The notes: a model not told the origin generated them from the sequence alone. Positions 47,284 to 58,470 are shown, counted from the first letter of the stretch. The stretch: 64,000 bases of DNA from Pycnopodia helianthoides (GCA_032158295.1 CM063262.1:1955394-2019393); one strand, 5' to 3'. Numbers and translations are program-made.

Positions 47284-47347
47284 CATAACAGCAAATCTTC
47301 ACCATAAATGCCTCGAGTAAAACACAAATCACGAGAAGATGGTTCAT
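47284..47347 (-). CDS. Signal-peptide exon 1 (most distal)
   Basis: ATG at 47347; MNHLLVICVLLEAFMVKICC, phase-1 end before GTAAGT. It precedes four intact V exons in series, so this transcript could carry several V domains or choose among them. Confidence 0.8.
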
Positions 47348-47844
47348 AGTGATCACCTCGATCGCATAAAATAAAGACTCTATCGCTGTGATGCTCTAAG
47401 TCCAAGGACTGCCGCATGTACAAGAACAGTCCATTCAACTAAACAAAGAAACACTAGTTTGTCAAATACTCTATGCAAGTTTTTGCAAGTATGTATTTCC
47501 TAAAAACTGTGGAAGTCTTGTTCATCTTATCTGGATGGCATTGCGTCCTGGGCCATGCTTTCCAACAAAGTGGCAAACTAGACAGTCGTGTTTCCACTTT
47601 GAGGTAGTATATCAGGGTCTTATTCGGATGCCTTCATCACAGACAGGTATTTGCTCTGTAATAACTAAGACACTGGGAAAACAGCCAGTAGAAATTTACT
47701 TCTGCGTGTAGAATGCTGCCCACTTCGTGTTAGTGATCCAAATCAAAAGAAGATATGGTCTTCAATATTTCGCAATTTCTATTTTAAAGTTAATTCTGAA
47801 GTGAAACCGGAGGTTACTTTCAATTTTCATTTTTAAAGAAGGTC

Positions 47845-47885
47845 CAAGCTATAACTCACCTCTTTTTACTTTATTGAAAGCACCC
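47845..47885 (-). pseudogene. Remnant of an Ig exon 3' end
   Basis: AAGCTATAACTCACCTCTTT on the plus strand equals the donor end of the cassette exons, after which homology fades. Marks the fourth block boundary. Confidence 0.55.
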
Positions 47886-48339
47886 AATCCGAAGGCATGT
47901 TATCCCTTTAACTTTAATTATAATACAAAGGTGGTTATATACTGTTTAGAAAAACAATTGCTCTCATGTACGAAACTCTAAAAGTTGTCGACTTGTGGAA
48001 ATCCCGTCTTGAGTTAATGACATCATAGCAGGAAATGAATCCATCACTAAGATAAATCATGTTGGAATAACAACACATTGCAAGTCGAATATCAACTTAC
48101 TGAGATACGTTATGGAAGTCGACCACTTGAAAGTCGATTATTATTAACTCCGACATATTTAACTTGGTATCTCAGCGAGTCGAATGACACTTCTCTAGCT
48201 GCGTGTACTACACTGAGGTTGTCTCACTGCATACAAAGCATGTTGGCGTTTTCATCTTGGGCTCCAAGGTCAAATTCATTTTTGTGATGCACTCATTTTC
48301 CAATAGATGGAGTCCTCATGAAAGTTTGGGAAAACAACT

Positions 48340-48672
48340 ACAAGTCTCTAACCTCACGTTAGAATAATGTAAAATGCCCCTGTGTTGGAAACTGTTTCAG
48401 AGTGAATTTTGAAACAGGACGTCATCGGAAATCCCAAACAAATGGGTCTGTACATTTCCAAGATGAATTGCTGTGCCGGTCAAAGGGTCAAATTCAATGC
48501 CGTTTAGCTTGAACATCATTTTAAAAAAATCTTCAAAGAATTCTGTCCAAAAGTGTACAGACCATTATATTTAAAATGGATGATGTCGTAGAACGCTTTT
48601 GGATTTTGACACAAATTGCACTTGGAGGCACAGTGGCAATTTACACCATGTTAATGTGAGGTTAGAGACTTA
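48340..48672. mobile_element. MITE with TCTCTAACCTCAC inverted ends
   Basis: AAGTCTCTAACCTCACGTTA near 48343 and its inverse TAATGTGAGGTTAGAGACTT near 48651 bound about 0.33 kb without coding capacity. Confidence 0.7.
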
Positions 48673-48820
48673 TAATGTTTCCCCATTTTCATAAGGATAA
48701 ATCGATTGGAAAATGAGTAGATCACCGTAGAACTGAATTTTACCTTTGAGCCCTTCTTTTAGGTGCCACCTTGTGTGAGCAGGCTTAAGGAACACACCAG
48801 TTATCAATGTCAATACTAAC

Positions 48821-49165
48821 CTCTTGTTACTGTGAGTTCCGTCGAGTTGAATCCAGTGCCGATTGAACTGTGAGCATAACAAGTGAAAACGCCCCCGTCC
48901 GAGAGCAATGCATCCGGTATTGTCAGGCTGCCGGTTTCTGCATCAAACCTGAACACTCTGAGATGATATCCAAGATTGCCACCCTGGCAGGATGCTACCA
49001 AGGTACTGTTGTTATCCCTCTCAATGTACCAGCCGATCTTGCTGTTGGCCCTTCCACCGCAGACGGGCGAGAACATCAACCCGTTGAGGTCCGTGACACG
49101 GCACTCCAGCACGGCATCGTCCCCTTCGACGACTTCAAGTTTTTGAATGGTCGACACACTGTACC
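48821..49165 (-). CDS. Ig exon upstream of the array, partner unknown
   Basis: 345 nt, phase 1 to 1, after TCGGCAG and before GTTAGT. LEVVEGDDAVLECRVTD, PVCGGRANSKIGWYIE, LVASCQGG, FDAETGSLTIPDA, GGVFTCYAHSSIG. Closest in character to the proximal exon 31864-32199. No signal exon is visible upstream to 51 kb. It may be a shared exon of another, truncated gene copy or an orphan. Confidence 0.7.
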
Positions 49166-49299
49166 CTGCCGAGAATGTTTTAAATCGTACTTTGTGAGTT
49201 ATTCATTTGTCCGGATGGAGCAATACTTAATGTATTCTAATTAAACAAAGGAATCTTTGAAAACTAAATTCTGACGCTTGTATAGGACGGGAAACCAGT

Positions 49300-49455
49300 C
49301 ATCTCGCCCCCGGCAAAGTCGCCCCCCACAAAGTCGCCCCCTGCAAAGTCGCCCCCGGCAAGCTCGCCCCCTCCAGGTACAAACTCGCCCCTCACAATGT
49401 CGCCCCCTACAAAGTCGCCCCCCGCCAAAGTCGCCCCCGACACAGTCGCCCCCCT
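49300..49455. repeat. CAAAGTCGCCCCC minisatellite
   Basis: About ten imperfect 13-15 bp units. On the minus strand they read as a run of GGDF(V/A) pentapeptides in a short open frame. No splice or start context, so I call it a simple repeat. Confidence 0.75.
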
Positions 49456-49869
49456 TGGTATTTGCGTGAAAGTTTTGGAGAACACTCTGGATCGAGGACG
49501 TGTCTTTGCAGAGAGGGTAGTCATCTGTACGCTTTTGTTTGTCTATTTAGCGGTTTTAAATAACGGTGGTGTCTGTATTTACCCTTTAATAATTCTTTTA
49601 CTTGCCACCTTTTGTTTTAATTGTCACTTCAATTTTAGATTGCTTTGTATTATATTATATCAACGTTTATTCTTTTAACGAGCAGGGTCTGGGACTCTTT
49701 TTGACTACTTTTTTTGTTTACTTTTGTCTTTTTCTGGACGGACTCTGCTCGTAATATTGTATTGTCCTAAGATTTATTAATAATAAATTAATGATAAATA
49801 AAACAATCTTTCTTTAACCACTAGACATTCAACCAATTATTAAAATGGTCACTTTTGTCAACAGGAAAC

Positions 49870-50880
49870 AGGACACCACTAATTTCTATAATGTTTAGCC
49901 CTTTTCACACGACCGCAATTTAGCAGGGGTCCCTTGATTAATTTGAGCATGGTTGTGACATTTTACTATAGTTGCACCTCGTGTGAAAGGACAATTACAA
50001 TGATTGGACTGTCCAACGTCCGTAGTAAAATCTAGGGACCAGTAATATTATTATGTTAATCATCCAGCACAGTCCAATGTGATATTTCTCTATTTGAATC
50101 CAATTATCTCACTGCTTTACTAGGAGAGAGACCCTGAGAAGGGCTTTCCAATGGTGTAAAGTGTTTTTTTTTAAAGAACACACACACACACACAGCATTC
50201 ACGTGAGGGTGATTTGACCGTGCATACTTTGTGTTTCAGCTCTGTATACAAAAATCCCGTTGAACGTGCTTTTCCGAGGCCTTCGCGGAGTAGCCCCGCT
50301 CGGCGGTGGTTTCCGGTCTGAAGATGGCAAAAAAGTGACTATAAAAGTTAAATTTTCGGATGCAGGACTATGCAAGGCAGATTCAGTGCGAACATTTGTC
50401 TCTCTATAGCATGCTTAGTTCATGAGTTATGGTCAATCTTAACTTGAATTTATTTCTGGCCATTATTCGGCATGACAAGTCTTGCCGGTTTGAGGAGGCA
50501 GCACTTTTTGCTCTTTGCCTTAGCGGGAGCCCCACTACTCTCTCAGCCACTCGCGTCGCTTCCAAAATCATCACAGCCACGGAACTGTACACATGTTCTC
50601 AGTTCCAACGTGGTGCTAACATTTTTCATCTAAAAAATGTACAACCTGATTTTCTCAACTTCCTGTTCCGAATCCTTTTTTGCGTTTTACAAATGCAACT
50701 GCATTAATTCCGATTTTGTTTCAGTCATACCACTTTTAGAAAGTAATACACAGTTCATCTATTTCCCTTTTGTGTTTTGCTTAAAAAGCAATTCGTAAAT
50801 ACCTCGGAGAGTTTATCCATTCTGATTGGTGGGGAGCGTGTCACGTGGGGGTGTTTAAACAGATGATAATGCACGGCTAG
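49870..50880. other. Gene-free stretch
   Basis: Contains a short (CA)n run near 50180-50194. The open frames lack domain signatures. Confidence 0.4.
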
Positions 50881-51133
50881 AACATAGATATAGAATATAA
50901 TACCTAGATCGGCCGCGCGTACATACGCGGGTTCTGGCATGTGCGCAGCCATTTGTACCAAGCGGTCACGTGCTGGTGGTCAAAACATTGAACGCGCACT
51001 AGACGTGACGAACGCGTTTACGTTGAAAGCGGTGTTATAGTATAGCAAAAATCATTTTGGTTTAATTTCGTGACTTACCTCCAGCCGAATTATTCGTAGA
51101 ATTTAATGTAATTAGGCCTTTTAAGGCTAAAGG

Positions 51134-51219
51134 ATGGTTGCAAATTGCTCTGCAGCCATATGTCTCAGCAGAGAAAAGAGAAAGGGGCCCGGAGTCCTTC
51201 GTAAGCTGACATATCATAG
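51134..51219 (+). CDS. THAP domain exon 1
   Basis: ATG at 51134 gives MVANCSAAICLSREKRK, with the C-x4-C zinc pair of THAP domains at the N-terminus, ending in phase 2 at GTAAGA. Confidence 0.6.
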
Positions 51220-51570
51220 GTAAGAAGGCCTACATGTTTATTTAATTTAAACAAATTTAGCAATTAGCTAATTACCATTGATGTGTATGAACTCCAATTT
51301 GGTTATTTATCAGGTTTACTCTTTTCTTTCCTCCATCGTATGCTGTAATAATGATATTCATTTGGGACTTTGGGTCTAATACTACTCTAGGCTATAGAGT
51401 GTTTATTGCACGGTAATGAATGGGTTTATACGGTGCGGTATTATTTGGTAGTGGTTGTGATTTTAGTCGTTGTTAATTAAACTTCTCTCAAGTGATACGT
51501 ACATTGTTTTGTTTAATGCTTGTAAAGAAAAACTTAGTTTAAATTTTTAATAATTGTTATTTCACTCCAG

Positions 51571-51795
51571 ATTCCCCCATGAAGACTCAAAACTGATGCG
51601 CAAGTGGGTTCATTGGATAAAAAGGATGCTCCCGAACGGTAGAAAATGGAGTCCCACTGCACAGACCGGCTTTGCAGCGACCATTTTGCTGAAGAATGCC
51701 TGGAAGTGCGGTGGGGCAAAACCTGCCTTCGGGATAATCATAGAGAAAGTGCAGTGCCATCAATCTTCGACGACTATCCCAGTCATTTAAGACCT
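51571..51795 (+). pseudogene. THAP domain exon 2, frame broken
   Basis: Joins exon 1 as YHRFPHEDSKLMRKWVHWIK, then KWSPT, typical THAP. Near 51660 the frame slips by one base and continues RLCSDHFAEECLEVRWGK, which holds the C-x2-H zinc pair. Then AVPSIFDDYP and a GTATGT donor. A single-base deletion is the simplest reading. Confidence 0.65.
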
Positions 51796-51959
51796 GTATG
51801 TTATATTTATTGTTTCACTTTTATTTTAAACTGTGTGTTATTCTATGCGCTTATGAATAAATTATTAGATTAAATTAGATTAGATTATAATTATTTATTC
51901 AGCCAACGTTAAAAAGTTAAAAACCAAAAACATCGGAAATTGTAATGCAACTCGAGCTC

Positions 51960-52095
51960 TCTAGATTTTACATTATAACTGTAATGGACTGTTTTATGGG
52001 TTACCCAACTCTCTTCTTGTTAAGGTTCAACGGTTTCAAAACTCTGCTGCAAGACTTGTTACTTATACTCGTTCACATGAACCCATTTCTAGAGC
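51960..52095 (+). mobile_element. Reverse transcriptase scrap (non-LTR)
   Basis: CNGLFYGLPNSLLVKVQRFQ followed by NSAARLVTYTR matches the LINE polymerase C-terminal signature. Not obviously continuous on either side. Confidence 0.65.
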
Positions 52096-52698
52096 AACGT
52101 TTAACGCAGGCCTAATTACGCTCCAAACTGATATAATAATACGTAATTGCTTTGTTTTCTTTAATTGTATATTATTCAAATTATGCACGGTCTACGTGCA
52201 CACTGCAGTGTTTTTATGCTACTACCGGTAAGAAATAAATGACTAGCCCGTGTTATACTTACACATTTGTGCTTATGTTGAGTTTATGAATCTTGCTTTT
52301 TGTCATTTATCCAAGAAATGGGTCTTTAAATTGTGCCACAAACCTGTCAAATAGTATAGCCCACCGTGTGTTTAAGGACTATTCTCCATGTTCATCTTCA
52401 GTGCGTTACCACCAGCACGTGACTTTTTAGCGCGTCCATGAAGAACCAGGAATTTTTGTGTACGGCTTATGGCGCGTATGTACGCGCGGCCGATCTAGGT
52501 ATTATACTCTATATCTATGATTGGTATTCAATCTAAAAAACATGTTAGTGTTATGACGCGCGCGTACGCACAACTGTTGAGCGTGGCATGTATATCCTTC
52601 GCGAAACAGGGCTCGAGGACGTGACAGGATATGAAAGTTAACAGAAAAGTTCAGATTTTTCCAACAATATAACGCTTTTTAACAAAAAGGGCATTTAT

Positions 52699-52868
52699 GA
52701 ATGGGAATAAAAGAGTAGTGACTTGGTCTTAACCGGCCGTTTGAAGCCTTGCAGGGCCGTGGCCGTGTGATAAAGGACCGAGCCGAAGGCGAGGTCCTTT
52801 ATCACACGGCCACGACCCTGCCGGTTTTAAACGGCCGGTTAAGACCGCGTCACTACCCTTTTATTCCC
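52699..52868. repeat. Long near-perfect hairpin
   Basis: Arms of about 80 bp: GGGAATAAAAG...AGTGAC, GGTCTTAACCGGCCG, GGCCGTGTGATAAAGGACC and their inverses, around an 11-bp loop near 52780. GC-rich in an A/T-rich region. Confidence 0.85.
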
Positions 52869-53335
52869 TTATTAAACCTTCCCAACAGAACAATACCATT
52901 ACCAAAATCTATAGGCCTACACAGATTTGTCTTGTTTGCTTTTGTTATGTTAAATTTTCCCTACCTTTATCGCAGCATATCTCGTTAACAAACACCACAG
53001 TGACACAAAGTACGTTCAAGAAGTCCATCATAAGTATGCCATTCACAACTAACCATACATTTACCCTACACTCTTTATCAAAACAAGTTGCTAGTAAAAC
53101 CAATATAGCAAAGAAGTGTAGAGTTTAGCAATCGGTGCAACCGAAAAAAACACACGAGGCTGGGACTTTTATAAACAAAAAAAACATATCGTTTTTGTTC
53201 AGTTTTGATTTCCTTAAAAGGTTACTACGATCTTTTTTCAAATATAAACACTTCTTCGGTCATGACAACTTGATGTAGTTGATAAATGAATAATGTAGCA
53301 CCCAAACATGAATGTGGCATCAAAGTTTTAGTTAA
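52869..53335. other. Gene-free stretch
   Basis: No feature recognised between the hairpin and the minisatellite. Confidence 0.35.
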
Positions 53336-53339
53336 GTGG

Positions 53340-53835
53340 GGCTACTTTTAGGTACATCGCTGAGGCTACATTTAGGTACAGGGTTGGAGCTACATTTACG
53401 TACAGGGTTGGAGCTACATTTAGGTACCTGGGCTACATTTAGGTACAGGGTTGGAGCTATATTTAGGTACAGGGTTGGAGCTACAATAAGGTGCATGATT
53501 TGAGCTACATTTAGGTACAGGGTTGGAGCTACATTTAGGTACAGAGTTGCAGCTACATTTAGGTACAGGGTTGTAGCTACATTTAGGTACACAGGGTTGG
53601 AGCTACATTTAGGTACAGGGTTGGGACTACATTTAGGTACAGGGTTGGAGCTACATTAAGGTACAGGGTTGGAGCTACATTGAGGTACAGGGTTGGAGCT
53701 ACATTAAGGTACAGGGTTGTAGCTACATTTAGGTACACAGGGTTGGAGCAACATTTAGGTACAGGGTTGGAGCTACAGTAAGGTACATGGCTGGAGCTAC
53801 ATTTAGGTACAGGGCTAGGGCTACATTTAGGTACC
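53340..53835. repeat. 24-bp minisatellite
   Basis: About twenty units of GGTACAGGGTTGGAGCTACA plus TTTA, with scattered variants. The unit is a multiple of three and reads LYLNVAPT on the minus strand, but with no gene context. Confidence 0.9.
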
Positions 53836-53989
53836 TTTGTAAATCTCACGACTTCTAGGAAGATTTTAGAGGGTACTTCTGTACAAGAGGAAAAGAATGT
53901 GAACATTTGGGGCACTCCCTGCCACATAGTAGACCTTTCTTTTGCAACGTCACATCAGCGAGTTTTGCCAACCTTGGTTAGCAAAAGTA

Positions 53990-54550
53990 TGGGTGGCTTT
54001 CACTGCGGCCTTCACGAGAATTCACCAAAATACACCAAAAGCAAAATCCATATGACTTCAAATTTATGAAACAATCTTCTGTACTGATTTTAATCCTCCG
54101 ATCAATGCAATACAAATAGTATAGCACAGCACAGTCACTTGTGTGAAGGGCAAAATGTCAACACGAGGCTGGCTACATTACACATACAGCTTAACTTTAC
54201 AAAGTTTACAATGACCCGACTCAATAGTAGCCCAACAAATGACTATATTTCTCCTTTAAAAAGGATGATTTAACAAAAAGCAATACTCACAGACAGTTCT
54301 AGGATACTATCCCTCCCTATTGAATAGTATTTGGAGCATGGCTATATACAAAGTAGAGAGAAATCCCACTCGAAAATAAATGTGCTCTCTCTTGCTCAAA
54401 GCTCAGATGCAAAAAGAGCGCGATCCTAAAGGTCGCGACACCAAAATTAACTTTTCATTAAATATGGTAATCACAAAGTTGAATTAGACAATTGAACACT
54501 GAGGGCGCACTTGGGTTCCCTACATTAATGTGTAACAATCCGGAAGTATA
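53990..54550. repeat. 5' block duplicated at 58.6-59.2 kb
   Basis: AATTCACCAAAATACACCAA, CTTCTGTACTGATTTTAATC, AGACAGTTCTAGGA and CGAAAATAAATGTGCTCTCT recur in the same order at 58620-59180. Together with the signal-exon region it shows that a block of several kb was duplicated in gene 3. Confidence 0.75.
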
Positions 54551-54942
54551 CTAAAGGCACAATACACGTTTGGTAATTGGAGCCTACTGATTGTGTAAAT
54601 CCTATATAAATGTAGGTACATACAATAAAGCTAACCTGAAAAAAATTCACTTCAAAAGGTGGTCGCGTTTTTGAGATATCACCGAAAAACAGGAGCGAAT
54701 ATTTACACGCAGGAAGAATATTCCCCATAGGAATACACAATCTGAGAAGCGTTTCAGAAACGCTTCTCAGATTCAAATTTTGGGGAATAAAAAGTGATAT
54801 AATTTCCATAACCGATAGTACTTCGAAGTTAAAAGTTTCTCAAAATGCATTATACTACGCAAAGCTGCTGTCCTTCTTACCAAGTAAGTTTTTATTGCCA
54901 TTAATTTCCAGAGTCATTACCAAACGTGTTCTGTGCCTTTAA
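54551..54942. mobile_element. MITE of the TTAA family, copy 7
   Basis: Starts AAAGGCACAATACACGTTTGG, ends CCAAACGTGTTCTGTGCCTTTAA (left TTAA now CTAA). Centre is a near-perfect palindrome AATCTGAGAAGCGTTTC-A-inverse at 54748-54782. Confidence 0.75.
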
Positions 54943-55389
54943 GAGGTTGACGCGTCAATAAACTATAGGTTGTGAATCCAGGTGAAGAAAAGAAACACCA
55001 CAGTTTTCGTTGACGTTCATGGTGTACTTGACACAACACACAAATTGACAGCTGTGCTTTAGCAAGAAATCCCCCAGCAAAACAGGGTTTATTAAAACAT
55101 GTTGCATTATATTTGTTTACTGTAATAATTGCAAAAAATTCGTCAGTGGCCTGACGTTTCGACCCTAGCAGAGTCTTTCTCGAACGCTAAATGACAAGAC
55201 AACACACATACATGCATACAAGGGTGACAAGAGCAGTCAAGCAGAAATACATGGATAGAGAGAGTGTAGAGAGAAAAGCAAAAAGCATAATAATTGAAAG
55301 TGTTTTTTGTTTGTTTTTTGTAATAGTATCCGCCTAATAGTTTCAGATTAAGTTGTTTCTAGAAAAAAAACTTAGAATCCATTACCTGT

Positions 55390-55442
55390 GGGACTTCCCG
55401 AGAAGCAGCCCAAAGTTTTCACTTTCGCTGCCTATATATAAA
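55390..55442 (+). promoter_or_regulatory. Promoter candidate of gene-3 cassette 1: kB-like, IRF-like and TATA sites
   Basis: GGGACTTCCC at 55390-55399 fits the NF-kB consensus GGGRNWYYCC; TTTTCACTTTC at 55416-55426 is the inverse of GAAAGTGAAAA, an IRF-type GAAANNGAAA element; TATATATAAA at 55433-55442 is a TATA box. The order is partly kept before the second cassette (GGACTTCCC and TTCACTTTCGC at 59.31-59.35 kb). Function inferred. Confidence 0.5.
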
Positions 55443-55630
55443 TGCGGGTACATTCTACGCATTTCATATTATTGTTCACTCCAGAGACGGTCTCAACCCA
55501 AAACCTCCAGTAGTGTGACAGTTTGGTACATAATTGTATTGAGTTGTTAAAATAAGAAAGGCTGAGTGTACTTTCCTGGAAGTTTTTGGGGAGTGCGACC
55601 CCCGTAAATTCCTATAGCGAGTTCGCCGAC

Positions 55631-55685
55631 ATGACAACCGTAGCGACGATCGCTTGGATCGTGTTGATATTCTGCCGCCCAGTTG
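55631..55685 (+). CDS. Signal-peptide exon, gene-3 cassette 1
   Basis: ATG at 55631; MTTVATIAWIVLIFCRPV, phase-1 end before GTGAGT. 55 nt. Confidence 0.78.
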
Positions 55686-56589
55686 GTGAGTTCAAATAAA
55701 TCCCTGTTTGAAACGCAAATTTTACTAAATGTTTGTTTTTTGAACCATTCGCTTGTTTTTATATCCTATATAGATGTGTATTTAAAGAACAAAACTATTC
55801 TGTACAAATTTCATTTCAAAAGGTGGTAACGTTTTTGAGATTTCGCCGAAAATCTGGAGCGGTTATGTTCACGCAGGAAGAATGATCCGTAATTGGAATA
55901 CACAATATGAGAAACGTTTCATGCAAGAAAGTTTTCTCAGATTGATAATTGATTCAATGATTGATTGATTTATATTTTTTATTTGTTTTCATTTTAATTC
56001 ATTCTATTTTGTTATATATTATATATATTTTTATATTTTGTATTATATATAAAATTTGTAGCTTTCGATCCAAACCGGACCTTCGTCAGAGGCAAAAACA
56101 AGCACAAACGAAAAACATATCCATTTATAGCAAAAAAGAGAGGCAAAGAACAATGGGATGGTATCCAGAAAAAGGAGGGAAAATTATAGCCAATCAAAGT
56201 TATTAGTTTACAAACAATGGGGCGGTCAAGAACCAATCAGAGTTATGTGGTGGGGACAAAAGGATGGTCAGTGAAAGGGAGGATTACTGGACCATGAAAT
56301 ATGTATTATTCCCTCTTTTTTGAGGGGGGGGGGGTCAACAAAGAATAAATGGCTAGAGCGTGATTCGAACCAACGATTTTTACATTAACGTGCCGGCGCA
56401 ACATGTCTGTTTAGCCATTTTTTGTAAATATCTTTGTTCGGGATGTCAGTCAGAAGCCATTCTTTTAAATTAATTTGTTTAAAATCCCTTTCTCCAAAAC
56501 CACATTCATCAGGAGGAAATGTTTCTCAAAATTTGTCTCGACTGTGAATCACTCAGCTTGCTTAGTCCTAAAGAATAGACCTTATGCAT

Positions 56590-56750
56590 TGACGTCATCA
56601 CACCGCCATTTTAGAGGTAAAAAGATGGCGAAACAATGGAAAAGAAACCTCTTTCTACGCGCGGCGCACAGGATGAGCCAAAGAGCAGTCTTCGTTTGAC
56701 CTCTAGACGAGGGCGCCCTACTCAAATGACGTCATATGCATATTTAGCCC
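56590..56750. repeat. Short repeat shared with 20237-20390
   Basis: ACGCGCGGCGCACA and GAGGGCGCCCTACTCAAATG with the following ACGTCAT match the copy in the kinase gene. Confidence 0.7.
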
Positions 56751-57388
56751 CTTTTCAGATATTGTTGGACACGAGAAGTACACTGTTTGGTTTGTATGTG
56801 TACCGACACACTTACAGTTTCATAATAATTATGTCCGTCATCTCAAAATTGCTTACGGCCGGACTACTTAGAAATACTTTGCAGTAATCGTATATCTTCC
56901 CTTTTTTAGTTTTATTTGTCGGTTTTCATTATAAAATATATTTACTTTTTTTCTGCGACAAAATTGCATGCGATCAGCAACACCAGTACCCTTTCCCCAT
57001 GTTTGACTATCCTCCCTCGATGCATTACTGTTTCAGTCCTTAAAAGGCCACTTTAGAAGAAACTTGTTATATCGTGGTCGAAATGTTTGTCCTTTGACCC
57101 CGGTTTTTTATTGATTTTATTGTAATTTTTGTTTCTAAAGGACGTAACTATACATAGTTAGCTTGTAATTGTGGGTACAACCATGTTTTTTTTGCACAAA
57201 TATTGGCTTCGAAAAGAGCCGCTGTGGTCTTTACACATGGTTGTACCCGCATGCAGTTACTTCTTATTTTCCACTCCATACAAAGCTTCAAACGTCACTT
57301 GTTAATTTGTCCAGTCGTTTGTTTTAGCATTCTGAAGACATGTTGGTAAAATCAAAAAGTAACTAAGAATGTCTCTTTTGGATAATAG

Positions 57389-57724
57389 TTGTAGCTGCGC
57401 TAAAAGTTTCTGTCATCGGTAAGCTGGAAGTTATTGAGGGAGATGACGCCGTGCTGAAGTGCAATGTGACCCACAGTAACGGCACGGTAATTACACCATG
57501 CAGTGGCGATGTTGGACGCGAATGGCTCGTGGATGGCTCAACCATAGCATCCTGCTCAGCGAGAGGTCTTGGAAATTATTCAAGAGAGCTCAAGTTTGAT
57601 CCAGAAACCGGTAGCTTAACAATATATAACATACGGGTCACTGACGCTGCAATGTTTTATTGTGCAGTATATTACCTCACTGGTGGATATGAATGCAACT
57701 CGACTGAACTTATAGTACAAAGAG
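57389..57724 (+). CDS. V-like Ig exon, gene-3 cassette 1
   Basis: 336 nt, phase 1 to 1. IGKLEVIEGDDAVLKCNVTH, CSGDVGREWLVDG, IASCSARG, FDPETGSLTIYNIRVTDA, MFYCAVYYLTGGYECN. A fifth Cys (YECN) is unusual. Relative to sister exons it carries about 20 extra bases near the start (AALKVSVI). The acceptor is TAATAG at 57388 or TTGTAG at 57393. Confidence 0.75.
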
Positions 57725-57819
57725 GTGAGTTATAGCTTGGACTTGGGACCGACTGCCTAAGTCTAATATGTATTGAATCATTGTAAGCCCGATTGATTCT
57801 AAGTGCCTTGCTTTAAGGT

Positions 57820-58470
57820 TATTTTGAGCTTATTCATGCTCAGCAGACCTGTGTTTTTGTTTGCTATGACAGTTCCGTAGTCCCATTCAATCAAAGTCAA
57901 GCAATAATAGGCAGTTTGAAATTCTATTCTTTTTTTTTTAAGAAATGTTGTTTCTGTATCAAAATCAGTTATTGTTTGTTTGTTTGTTGGGGGTGTTTGT
58001 TTGTTTGTTTGTTTGTTTGCATGTTTGCTTGTTGTTGTTTTTTGAGCGTCTGAGCAGAGCATCCCCCTACCAGTCATTGCTTTATCACCACTGAACCCCA
58101 CCCTTCTGGTAAATATCATTATCTTGGTTTTGTGAGTGAATCAAAACAATTAGTTTGGTGGGAAGAAAGAATCTCACACATTATGTGTGGTTATAATACT
58201 AAGCATACTATACAGTAAAGGCTAAAACAATTTTTAAATAAAGCGTTTAGCCACTGATTCTTGTCCAAATATAATGCAAATCTCAAAGAAGATCTGATAA
58301 TACTTTATTACTTTATAAAGTATTACTGATATTGCTATTAATACGAGACTTCTTTAACATAGGGAATATCCAATCTTTCTATTTTAAACTCGTCAACAGA
58401 CTGTACAAGTCTAGTACGTATGTGCACATAAAGACACATTACAATGTTTCGTTCCAACGTTAAGACTTAT
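57820..58470. repeat. Inverted duplication, left arm
   Basis: Reverse complement of 61470-62135: GAACTGTCATAGCAAAC, ACTTTATAAAGTAATA, CCAAATATAATGCAAA and TCGTTCCAACGTTAA pair across 3 kb. The second cassette lies between the arms. Confidence 0.75.

Larger units (their letters stand above)
27061..47347 (-). other. Minus-strand Ig receptor gene with four signal-peptide exons and a cassette array
   Basis: Gene-level entry. Predicted products are type I membrane receptors: signal peptide, one or more V-like Ig domains with four cysteines, one membrane-proximal Ig domain, transmembrane helix and a tail of about 70 residues with YQEL. Signal exons lie at 47347, 41622, 38972 and 36642 (5' ends). 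Intact V exons follow at 45815, 45011, 44166, 43325 (after signal 1), 40689 (after 2), 38086 (after 3) and 36341 (after 4). The shared exons at 32199, 30154, 28027, 27734 and 27285 occur once. All V exons are phase 1 on both sides and all are free of frame breaks. A degenerate Ig exon stands about 0.5 kb upstream of each signal exon, so the duplicating block is degenerate exon, signal exon, V exon. I see similarity in layout to cnidarian and tunicate allorecognition receptors but no specific orthology. Confidence 0.75.
50881..52521. mobile_element. 1.6-kb transposon with TIRs and a THAP-domain exon pair
   Basis: ATACCTAGATCGGCCGCGCG with flanking ATAGATATAGA at 50884-50940 is inverted at 52475-52520, and CACGTGCTGGTGG (50967) is inverted at 52407. 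Between them lie two THAP exons and a reverse-transcriptase scrap. THAP domains occur in P-like and several other DNA transposases. No catalytic domain remains, so the copy is non-autonomous. Confidence 0.65.

Noticed and set aside
49264..49524. GGDF-repeat protein on the minus strand
   Set aside because: Simple-repeat frame without promoter, splice or flanking coding sequence.
53332..53927. LYLNVAPT-repeat proteins
   Set aside because: Minisatellite frame; interruptions break it and there is no gene context.
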